Shown here piece after piece: positions 16,610-23,955 of a stretch of DNA of 63,928 bases. The first letter of the stretch is position 1; every line of letters starts with the position of its first letter. Position numbers and translations under genes: made by a program. The notes beneath the pieces are model-generated. The model was not told the DNA's origin. It did not search any database and was given only the letters and a program-made list of their open reading frames with translations. Origin of the DNA: a virus; IMG/VR virus record IMGVR_UViG_3300012147_000014, positions 1-63,928 of that record; one strand, given 5' to 3'.

Positions 16610-16984
16610 TTATTTTTGCTGAATCGATTTGTCTAATTTGTCCTCCATGCGGGCTAGCCGCGTGGTGATTGCGTTGATGACATCTTTGAGCTTGTCGTCG
16701 GTGTAGTCACGGTTGCGCAATTCTAGGGCATTGCCGTGGCTCTGACTAAAACGTTCACCGCTAGCGCGAAACATATCGTCGAGCGACTGCTGGTTGCGAA
16801 GCCTGCCGAGTTCGGTCTGCTGATTGCTGACGACCTCTTTGATCTCGACGCGCCAGTCGTTGAGCGATTGCAGATCCTTTTGAGTCTCGACGCGGAAGCC
16901 GATATAGCAGGCAGCACCGACTATGATCGCGGGCAATAACCGTTTGATCCAGTCGTTTGCGAATAGTTTAAAATCGTCGGGCAT
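16610..16984 (-). CDS. Membrane-anchored coiled-coil protein (holin/spanin-like)
   Basis: 124 residues. One N-terminal transmembrane helix (LLPAIIVGAACYIGF) is followed by a long coiled coil to the C-terminus. This layout fits i-spanins and XhlA-type lysis accessories. The neighbouring lipoprotein supports a lysis cassette, but no sequence family is recognised. Confidence 0.55.
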   Translation of the reverse strand: MPDDFKLFANDWIKRLLPAIIVGAACYIGFRVETQKDLQSLNDWRVEIKEVVSNQQTELGRLRNQQSLDDMFRASGERFSQSHGNALELRNRDYTDDKLKDVINAITTRLARMEDKLDKSIQQK

Positions 16985-16993
16985 GTGTATTGT

Positions 16994-17545
16994 TTACCAG
17001 CTGATTGCGGCGATTTGATCGGCAGTGGTGGCTGCTTCCACGGCTTCGAGTTTTGCGCCCTCAATTGCAAATGCGGTAACTTTGCGGACAACACCCTCAT
17101 TGAGCGCTAGGGCGAACTGTTCGCGGCTTAGATCACGGCGAACACCATCTGCGCATTTGTAACCAGCAAAGATTTCCTTTGGAGCTAACATTTGGAGCAT
17201 CATTTGAATGTCGATCTGAGTCTGTACATCTGTGTGAAACGGAACGCCAAAGCTCGTCATTAGCGTCCCTTGCCAAGCTGCGTCGCGCTCTTGTTTAAGC
17301 GCTTGAATCTTTTCGAGCTTTTGCTCGGCTAGTGTCAACGCTGCCACTCTGTCGAGTTCGCGCTTTTCGAGTAGTGTCATAAGCTCACCTTCAACTAGGA
17401 ACACAGGCTTCTGCATGGATTCAAAATCAGTTGCTTGTTGATTACTAATCTCCACAGCTTCCAAATCCTCTAGTAGATTTTGCGGTTGAGTGTCGTTAAT
17501 TCGGCGGATGCGTCTGCGCTCGATGTTTACAATGGCGTATTTCAT
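16994..17545 (-). CDS. DUF4376-like tail fibre-associated protein
   Basis: 183 residues. The C-terminal half (FAGYKCADGVRRDLSREQF through to ADQIAAISW) matches the DUF4376 pattern found in phage tail fibre assembly proteins. The N-terminal half is a helical region. It overlaps the sulfotransferase gene by 4 nt and lies shortly after the fibre gene. Confidence 0.6.
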   Translation of the reverse strand: MKYAIVNIERRRIRRINDTQPQNLLEDLEAVEISNQQATDFESMQKPVFLVEGELMTLLEKRELDRVAALTLAEQKLEKIQALKQERDAAWQGTLMTSFGVPFHTDVQTQIDIQMMLQMLAPKEIFAGYKCADGVRRDLSREQFALALNEGVVRKVTAFAIEGAKLEAVEAATTADQIAAISW

Positions 17546-18339
17546 AGTTCTTGAATCCAGTTGAATTTTTGGTTGATTTGCTCAGAGAGATTGCGGCCTA
17601 GTGTGTCGTGCCAGTCGGGGACGAGTGGTTTGACTTCGGGTCGTATGACATGATCCCCATAAGGGAACCCCACATCATGTTCTTGTGTGTATTGCTGCAC
17701 GTTCTTGGCGTCGTGGATGACTGATTCTTCGCCTAGGTAATCCCAGACCTTGAGCATGGTGCCTTGTGGGTCAGTTGTTAAATCTTCTGCGTGCACGAAG
17801 TGCAGGCGGTCTTTGAATCTTAGGGCTTCATGCAACCGTTCGATGGCGATACCAATTGGTGGGCTTGAGAGCCAGCCATTAACGCGCTTCTCGATGGTTG
17901 TCCAGTTGGCTGGGTTGGCTTTTTCGATGCCGTTAAATACTTCGGGGTGTTGACGGCGTTTCTTTTCAAAGCTGCTAAGGATTGCCCGAACATCACGCAC
18001 TGGAACAATGACTTTAGCATCTGGCCATATCTTGAAGAGTTGATCCAAGTGACCTACCCACGAGCGGCATTTGTCGACCACGACAGGTCGGTCGGTTAGG
18101 GAGTTAAAAGCGTTCTCGCAGCCCGCCTTGACGTAATCAAGATACATTGGCTCAAGGACATTCTGCATGTCTGTGGCCTTTGCCTCCTCGGTTTGAAATA
18201 CTTGCCTAGCTATATAACCAATCTCATGGAGTGCGCTGGTTGGTGTGCTGTGGACGCGGGGATTCTGGGCGAGTAGTTGCATTAGCAGGGTGCTACAAGC
18301 GCGGGGTAAACCGCTTACGAAGTGTAATTGTTTAGCCAT
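17542..18339 (-). CDS. PAPS-dependent sulfotransferase-like protein
   Basis: 265 residues of the sulfotransferase fold. The 5' phosphosulfate loop is SGLPRACSTLLMQLLAQNP, and the 3'-phosphate-binding strand and helix are VIVPVRDVRAILSSF. DLTTDPQGTMLKVWDYLG is the usual family C-terminal segment. It would transfer sulfate from PAPS to a carbohydrate or protein. It sits directly after the LRR fibre gene, suggesting modification of the fibre or of the host surface. Confidence 0.85.
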   Translation of the reverse strand: MAKQLHFVSGLPRACSTLLMQLLAQNPRVHSTPTSALHEIGYIARQVFQTEEAKATDMQNVLEPMYLDYVKAGCENAFNSLTDRPVVVDKCRSWVGHLDQLFKIWPDAKVIVPVRDVRAILSSFEKKRRQHPEVFNGIEKANPANWTTIEKRVNGWLSSPPIGIAIERLHEALRFKDRLHFVHAEDLTTDPQGTMLKVWDYLGEESVIHDAKNVQQYTQEHDVGFPYGDHVIRPEVKPLVPDWHDTLGRNLSEQINQKFNWIQEL

Positions 18340-18341
18340 GA

Positions 18342-20633
18342 TTATAGTTTGACGACATCAACGCTGGTGTTACCGCCGATTGTTAGCCCCGTTCCTGCTG
18401 TCCATGAATCCTTAACGGGTTGTGCCGCGTCCACTGGAATCGTGATCACCAGTGACGCATTCGTCCCTGACAACATGTTGGACGCTGAATCAATAACTGT
18501 TTTGTTGATATAGCAATCAATGGACGTTAGAGCGCTGCAATCACGGAACGCAGAGCTGCCGATTGACGTGACAGAGTCGCCAATCGTGACACTCGTTAGA
18601 CCGCTGCAAAAAAGGAACGCATAGCTGCCGATTGTCGTGACAGAGTCGGGAATCGTGACACTCGTTAGACCGCTGCAAAAAAGGAACGCAGAGCTGCCGA
18701 TTGTCGTGACAGAGTCGGGAATCGTGACACTCGTTAGAGCGCTGCAATCACGGAACGCAGAGCTGCCGATTGACGTGACAGAGTCGCCAATCGTGACACT
18801 CGTTAGACCGCTGCAATAACTGAACGCATAGCTGCCGATTGACGTGACAGAGTCGGGAATCGTGACACTCGTTAGAGCGCTGCAATCATAGAACGCAGAG
18901 CTGCCGATTGACGTGACAGAGTCGGGAATCGTGACACTCGTTAGAGCGCTGCAATCACGGAACGCAGAGCTGCCGATTGTTAGTAGTCCCTGGTTTAAAG
19001 TGACAGACTCAAGGCTTAGACTAGATTTAAACGCATCTGTTCCGAGCGATGTCACTGATCTACCGATTGAGGCATGTTCAACATTCGAGGGCGTGTCACC
19101 CGCTACAAGTTCTCCAATTACGAGCTTACTGGTGACAGCCCCCGTAGTCGTTGCGGAAAAGAGCGTCTCTTGGAGACCGCTATGCGCATCCACTCCGAGC
19201 TTAATCATCGCAGGCGACATGCTGCGGATAGCCGCCTCGGTGCCTGCGATGATTTCGGCGTTGGTGGCGGTGACGCCCGAAACAAGTGCCTGCCAATACT
19301 TGTTTGAGTCGTCGTCGGGATGCACAACTTGAGGAGATTCAGCCGGCCGGCTGGCTGAGGTTTCCAAGACCCACCAGCGCGACACTACGGATGCCCCTAT
19401 TACGATACGAGGAAGAACGACCACGGAGCCGACTGCGAGGGTTGCGGCCACTATGGAGTCGAGGTCGGTGCCTGCGCCGCCCGTGAGCCCAGTGATGGCA
19501 GAAAGTGGGCGGGCGTACCGCTGATCGCCTACGGACTGCGCGACCAATGGTGACCCCGAGGTGTCGCTCGAGATATTCTCTCCAAGCCCGTCGTTCACGA
19601 TCTCGCAATCGTACCGGTACGATGTCGCGTTCCCGTCAGCGTCTTTGATCTCGATCTCAAGGTAAGCGAAGGCTATTCCGTTTTCGACAGCATTGGCGTC
19701 TAGGTAGTTTTGAACTGCTGCGCGACGAATCGAAAGGCGGCCGGTCTTACCCTCGTAAGAGAGAAGGCCGGTCGCGCTACCCGTCATTTCAGGTTGATTG
19801 GCAAGGGCTAGATCGCCAATAAACTCAATAAGCCAGGAGCCGGATGCGACCTTGGTGACGATCACCGCAGCGTCCGCAATGTTGGAGAGTGCTATAAGGG
19901 CAGCCTGGACGGTTGCGGCGGTGGCGTCGTAGCTGATACTCGCGGTAGTCTGGCCATCGAAGCTCAAAGTAAAGTTACCACTGCGCGGAAAAGGGGACAG
20001 GGAAACTTTTTGCACCTCATTCACGGAGCCGGATCCTGCCTGAACAGTCGCGACGACGACTGCCGCAGCCGGAATGTCTGCCCAGGTGGCTTGCTCGGCA
20101 AGCGCAGCCTGTTTAATGCGAAGATATTGCACGCTGGATGAGTCAGCGTCACCGACATTCTCCTCGTGAATTTGAGCTTCACCTGAAGGTAAAATCAGTT
20201 CGGCATTCACCCCGAGCAAACTTCGGGTGCCGGGGTCGTCAAATTTGATTCGCCATGGCCCGCCCGCCTCGCCCGTAACTGTAACGTCTCCGGCGGTAGC
20301 GATTGATGCGAGTCCATTGATCGCAGTCTCGAGAGCCGCCGCAGTGACGCTATAGGGAAGGGCGGCAGTTTCGTTGCCCCCAAATCCAAGGGTGAAGGTT
20401 CCCCCCGTGACAGCTTGATCGGGATTAACGATGCCGACCCGCATACTTCCGCCTGATGGAAAGGAAATGGGATCAAACCCCGCATTGGCCTCTTCGGAAG
20501 TCTTCTTGAGCTGGAGGTTGATCGAGGGGTTGTCGCCCTGGAAAAACCGGAAACCGGATAGCATCAAAGTAGTGTCGAGACGTTGATGTATCGAACGTGA
20601 AGTTTGGTCTAGCCACCAGTTGTAATCCGCCAT
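18342..20633 (-). CDS. Tail fibre with C-terminal BspA-like leucine-rich repeats
   Basis: 763 residues. The N-terminal 350 residues are beta-rich with two related segments (GGTFTLGFGGNETAALPYSV and SGNFTLSFDGQTTASISYDA). A hinge region follows. Residues about 540-720 form seven BspA-type leucine-rich repeats of 23 residues (SVTIPDSVTSIGSSAF-type). The repeats probably bind a host surface ligand. There is no Shine-Dalgarno before the ATG at 20633, and a group I intron core lies just upstream, so this could be the 3' exon of a longer gene. Confidence 0.85.
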   Translation of the reverse strand: MADYNWWLDQTSRSIHQRLDTTLMLSGFRFFQGDNPSINLQLKKTSEEANAGFDPISFPSGGSMRVGIVNPDQAVTGGTFTLGFGGNETAALPYSVTAAALETAINGLASIATAGDVTVTGEAGGPWRIKFDDPGTRSLLGVNAELILPSGEAQIHEENVGDADSSSVQYLRIKQAALAEQATWADIPAAAVVVATVQAGSGSVNEVQKVSLSPFPRSGNFTLSFDGQTTASISYDATAATVQAALIALSNIADAAVIVTKVASGSWLIEFIGDLALANQPEMTGSATGLLSYEGKTGRLSIRRAAVQNYLDANAVENGIAFAYLEIEIKDADGNATSYRYDCEIVNDGLGENISSDTSGSPLVAQSVGDQRYARPLSAITGLTGGAGTDLDSIVAATLAVGSVVVLPRIVIGASVVSRWWVLETSASRPAESPQVVHPDDDSNKYWQALVSGVTATNAEIIAGTEAAIRSMSPAMIKLGVDAHSGLQETLFSATTTGAVTSKLVIGELVAGDTPSNVEHASIGRSVTSLGTDAFKSSLSLESVTLNQGLLTIGSSAFRDCSALTSVTIPDSVTSIGSSAFYDCSALTSVTIPDSVTSIGSYAFSYCSGLTSVTIGDSVTSIGSSAFRDCSALTSVTIPDSVTTIGSSAFLFCSGLTSVTIPDSVTTIGSYAFLFCSGLTSVTIGDSVTSIGSSAFRDCSALTSIDCYINKTVIDSASNMLSGTNASLVITIPVDAAQPVKDSWTAGTGLTIGGNTSVDVVKL
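18520..19010 (-). repeat. 69-bp tandem repeats encoding the LRR array
   Basis: About seven near-identical 69-bp units, each encoding one 23-residue BspA-like repeat. Units differ mainly in the two or three codons before the Cys (AFRDC, AFYDC, AFSYC, AFLFC) and in IPD/IGD, while the rest is nearly invariant at nucleotide level. Such identity indicates recent unit duplication or gene conversion. Confidence 0.9.
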
Positions 20634-20666
20634 AGATGGGGGCGAGTGTCAACGGCAGGAAAGGGG

Positions 20667-20681
20667 TCAACCACATCGACA
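20667..20681. repeat. Inverted repeat arm flanking the group I core (3' side)
   Basis: TCAACCACATCGACA on the plus strand is a perfect 15-base inverted match to 20932-20946. In minus-strand RNA the two arms would pair and enclose the ribozyme core. Confidence 0.8.
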
Positions 20682-20742
20682 CCCTCTTTGAGCTGGCCTC
20701 TCGGCGCATTGTGTTATCGCGTGGGCTGTTTATCCCGCGCTT

Positions 20743-20946
20743 CTGCATGTTGCCATGCAGTTCAGACTATCTCTTCGGCGGCTAGGCCGTGGGGCGCTCG
20801 TGGGTAGATTACTGGCCGTTCTGGCCTCGCTACCTAGTCGTTGCACCTTCAATCGCATTCCTGCGAAAGCTTGGCTCAGGATTGTCCGCGTGGGAGTTTC
20901 CCTGAGTTCACCCCATAATGCCCGATGTCGATGTCGATGTGGTTGA
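20743..20946 (-). ncRNA. Group I intron catalytic core (IA-like)
   Basis: On the minus strand all four group I core elements are present: P (TGAACTCAGGGAAA), Q (AATCCTGAGCCAAG), R (GGTGCAACGACTA) and S (AAGAGATAGTC). Pairings found are P3 TGGGGTG (20909-20915) with CGCCCCA (20790-20796), P4 CTCAGG with CCTGAG, P6 TCGCAggaaTGCGA, P7 GACTA (20835-20839) with TAGTC (20765-20769), P8 CGGC-CTA-GCCG and P9 hairpin CTGCATG (20743-20760). A helix GGTAG/CTACC between P7 and P3 corresponds to the P7.1/P7.2 insertion of subgroup IA. P1 and the splice sites are not resolved, and no intron ORF is present. Confidence 0.87.
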
Positions 20947-20953
20947 AAAATCA

Positions 20954-21694
20954 TTAGTAGAGATAGGGTAGATAGTAAACGTCGCAGTCCTTGACAGCTC
21001 GTAATTCTGTCAGCCGTCCTGAAAGTCCTTGCGATGGCCTGTCCTCTCCGTCGTGGAACTCAGTTGCTCCACCATCATACCCTGCCCACATCCATGCGAT
21101 GATGCAGAGGTTCCACACTTGCGGGAGGGCGGCGAGCGCGGAAAGGCTAGTGCTTTTGCTAACGAGAAATGCCTCTAGCCCCGTTTCAATATTGCTGAGG
21201 TCGGTCGTAGTCGGCACCCAGAAGAACCCTGAATCCTCTGCGGCAGGCAACCACCCGCAGGTCTTCCCCGTAAAAGGGAAGCCCGTGCCCACGCTTACGC
21301 CTCTATAATCATATAGGTGGTAAGGGACTTCTTCGGATGGGAATCTGTATCGAGTAAACGCGCTATCTAGATCGACTGATCCACCGCTCGTCCGAATGCC
21401 GTAGGCGTCGCTTACATGGTAGCTGCCAAGATCGCCGAACCGCTTAGTCTTATTGATCGTTGGCGTGCCGCTCACCGTGAAGGGATCAAGGTTGATGTCA
21501 TTCCACCTCAACATTCGCGTGCAGTAATGCATATACTTCTGCACGGCGTTACCCGCGTTGCCGATAGATTCTTTTTGGAAAAACCCGTTGGGGTTGTCTT
21601 GCACACCATCGGCCTGCGAGACATAAGGTAGGCCAGGCACGTAGCAAGTCGGCGCGTCGGAATCGTCTTTATTGTTGGGTAGCCAGATTGCCAT
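20954..21694 (-). CDS. Tail-associated protein or 5' exon of the fibre gene
   Basis: 246 residues with aromatic- and Gly-rich composition, consistent with a tail or baseplate protein, but no family recognised. Its stop codon (TAA) lies only about 40 nt upstream of the group I core. The final few residues may therefore be intron-encoded, and the true product could continue into the downstream fibre ORF after splicing. It begins with a TAATG overlap with the upstream gene. Confidence 0.65.
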   Translation of the reverse strand: MAIWLPNNKDDSDAPTCYVPGLPYVSQADGVQDNPNGFFQKESIGNAGNAVQKYMHYCTRMLRWNDINLDPFTVSGTPTINKTKRFGDLGSYHVSDAYGIRTSGGSVDLDSAFTRYRFPSEEVPYHLYDYRGVSVGTGFPFTGKTCGWLPAAEDSGFFWVPTTTDLSNIETGLEAFLVSKSTSLSALAALPQVWNLCIIAWMWAGYDGGATEFHDGEDRPSQGLSGRLTELRAVKDCDVYYLPYLY

Positions 21695-23250
21695 TAGGGG
21701 GACGGTGTTTTGGGTTCGGTCATCATGATGTAGCTCTCCTTCAGGTCGTCGCCATCACAGACCATAGTTGAGCGAAACTTAGCCACTCCCGACGCGGGTA
21801 AGTCGACTAGAGCGGCGGTAATTGATTTGGCGTCCTGATCGTCTATTATTATGGAGTTTGGCGAGATAGCCGTGCCCACCTCCGAGGTTATGTCACCTGC
21901 AAAGAAAGACGCTAGATCCTGAACATTCACATGGGCTGAGCCCATGCGTAGGTAGGATAGCTCAGCGCGAATGGGATCCACTACGAAGGCAAAATCGGCC
22001 CCACCTACAAGACTAAGTTGACCCGTAAAACCTATCGTAAGGTCTGCTACTCCATCGGTGGAGGCTCCCCCGATCTTAAGGTTTCCTGCATCGTAATCCG
22101 CCCACGGGACTCCGGCACCCGAAAGGGCAGAAAGGTCAATATCATCAGTAGCAAAGGTGCGGATCTCGTCACCATTGGGCATAGTGATGAGCTTAACCTG
22201 AATCGACTCACCGCTTGGAACTTCTCCCGCATCAAGCAAGAACTCCCCCGCTGCTGTATCGACGCCTTTAACGGTCGCTGGCCGAATGTCCACATACTCG
22301 CTCAGGGCTGTATTCGCGGCTAGTAAGTAACCTGAGTCGTCCTCTGCTCCGCCCGCGAGTGAGCCGACACCAATATAGCCGCCCGCCGTTGACCAATACG
22401 CCCCCGCCGTCTCTTCCGTGCCGAGCTTAGTGCCAATCTGAAAGGCGGGTTGCCCCTCCGTGGCACCGCCGCGCTGGAACTCGCCGCCATATCCGTTGAT
22501 ATTGAGGTCTTCCTCTGTCCAGATGGTGAGGTCGGTAATTACCGTGGGGTCAGCGGTTGTGGGGGCCTCGTCGGAATTATAATCCTGCCCGAATGTAACA
22601 TCGTTTTCCGCCTCATCGAATCCGAGCCATGGTGGGCGCGGAGGCCAGCTCAGGAAGCCTGCCGTGAGATTCTCCACGACTCCCACCGATAGGACGCTGC
22701 CCGTCTTGATCACCTCGACCGTGCCGACCTCAAGCAATACTTCTCCGTCCTCCGGGGCGATTTCTCCCTCCTCCGAGGCGATTTCTCCCTCCTCAACTGC
22801 CCACTCTATAGCAGTCACTTTTTTGCCTACGGCTTGATCTATCGAGACGCGGACAAATGCTGTGTAGTTCCCGGCAGCAGACAGGGCAATGGGCTCGGCC
22901 GGGGTGATGTCAAATTTCGCAGGCGCAGTTGAACCGACGGTGTAATCGTAGAGGAATGACGGCACGACATCGACTAGCACATCGCCATTATCTGGGTCGA
23001 TCGCCGTTTTTATTTTAAGAGGGTAATCGGACGATCCACCGCCGCCGCCGCCGGGAGTTCCGGAGAGCGAAATCGTGTGCGGGTTGAGTAGGTTTTTTGT
23101 GATATACTTCCCCGACACTATGTTGTCTCCACGCGCCAAAGCCTTGATCGCCTCTTGCATAGAATTTAGGCGCTCTTGCGTCTTCTTCCATCTTCCGTTC
23201 CCGACCGCCACTTCGGTCAGTTCGGTGAGTAGTTGCCCTAATTTACTCAT
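21694..23250 (-). CDS. Tail fibre or baseplate protein, 518 aa
   Basis: Beta-rich protein with an N-terminal helical segment, a polyglycine hinge (GGGGGGSSDYP near residue 80) and acidic repeat EEGEIASEEGEIAPEDGE. The C-terminal half is rich in Gly, Ser and Thr. This is typical of appendage proteins of phage tail tips. The start at 23250 avoids overlap with the upstream gene; 23289 is the longer alternative. Confidence 0.65.
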   Translation of the reverse strand: MSKLGQLLTELTEVAVGNGRWKKTQERLNSMQEAIKALARGDNIVSGKYITKNLLNPHTISLSGTPGGGGGGSSDYPLKIKTAIDPDNGDVLVDVVPSFLYDYTVGSTAPAKFDITPAEPIALSAAGNYTAFVRVSIDQAVGKKVTAIEWAVEEGEIASEEGEIAPEDGEVLLEVGTVEVIKTGSVLSVGVVENLTAGFLSWPPRPPWLGFDEAENDVTFGQDYNSDEAPTTADPTVITDLTIWTEEDLNINGYGGEFQRGGATEGQPAFQIGTKLGTEETAGAYWSTAGGYIGVGSLAGGAEDDSGYLLAANTALSEYVDIRPATVKGVDTAAGEFLLDAGEVPSGESIQVKLITMPNGDEIRTFATDDIDLSALSGAGVPWADYDAGNLKIGGASTDGVADLTIGFTGQLSLVGGADFAFVVDPIRAELSYLRMGSAHVNVQDLASFFAGDITSEVGTAISPNSIIIDDQDAKSITAALVDLPASGVAKFRSTMVCDGDDLKESYIMMTEPKTPSP

Positions 23251-23254
23251 AAGT

Positions 23255-23953
23255 TCAGGTTTCGCTGTAAATGTCTGGGTTCGCGCCATCTGGGCCAGAC
23301 AGCTTCCACTCTTTTGATCGCTGAAATGTCTTACCTCGTTGCGAATAAGGGTTGGAAATCAGTATCCAGTCGCGGCCAGCTGGCGTCGGTGGACTGCCGT
23401 CGGGGTTATCAATCTTACCAATAGCCTGAATATCGCTATCGCTTGGGGCGCTTCGGGCACTCCATATCTTGCGCCAAACAACTTCTCCATAGCTCAAGAA
23501 AGCTTCCACGCCTGCAAGGTTTCTTTTTCCCGGGTAGTCTTCGCCGTCCACTTTGGCAGGGAAGCCCGTAAATTTACCGTCCTCGTCGGTTACATCATCC
23601 AGTGTAAGCCCTGCGCCGGAAAGTATCTGGTCAAAGTTTGGGTGGCCTTCGATTGCAAACTCACCAGCTGAGTTGCCTAGCTCATAAATGGGCTCACTTT
23701 CATTACCCTCGATGCCAAAAAACTCGCCATCAATTGCGACAAATGCCCCCACGCCTCGCATTGACCATCGCTCGAGCTCAAGCCATGGAAATAGCGGGTG
23801 TCCTGAGTTGGGTGCAGGTACGGCCGCCCTGAAGTTGTCGGGGTCGGTCATCCAGGTGACGCGCCCTTGGAAGAGCCCATATCGATCTTGCGATACGTCG
23901 TGCACCTTATTCAGCCAAACGCGGCCACTTCTGAACCTGTATGTAATTCCCAT
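23255..23953 (-). CDS. Minor tail protein, hypothetical
   Basis: 232 residues of mixed beta structure with many aromatic residues; no recognised family. It follows the tape measure gene by 2 nt, the position of distal tail/minor tail proteins in lambda-like phages, which is the only basis for the call. Confidence 0.55.
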   Translation of the reverse strand: MGITYRFRSGRVWLNKVHDVSQDRYGLFQGRVTWMTDPDNFRAAVPAPNSGHPLFPWLELERWSMRGVGAFVAIDGEFFGIEGNESEPIYELGNSAGEFAIEGHPNFDQILSGAGLTLDDVTDEDGKFTGFPAKVDGEDYPGKRNLAGVEAFLSYGEVVWRKIWSARSAPSDSDIQAIGKIDNPDGSPPTPAGRDWILISNPYSQRGKTFQRSKEWKLSGPDGANPDIYSET

Positions 23954-23955
23954 GT

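Noticed and set aside
18520-19010. CRISPR array
   Set aside because: The regular 69-bp repeats are in-frame coding LRR units with no separate spacers.
20473-20954. ORFs of 74 aa (20730-20954) and 91 aa (20473-20748)
   Set aside because: Both lie over the group I intron core or the next gene's start, have odd composition (Arg/Ser-rich), and are explained by the ribozyme sequence.
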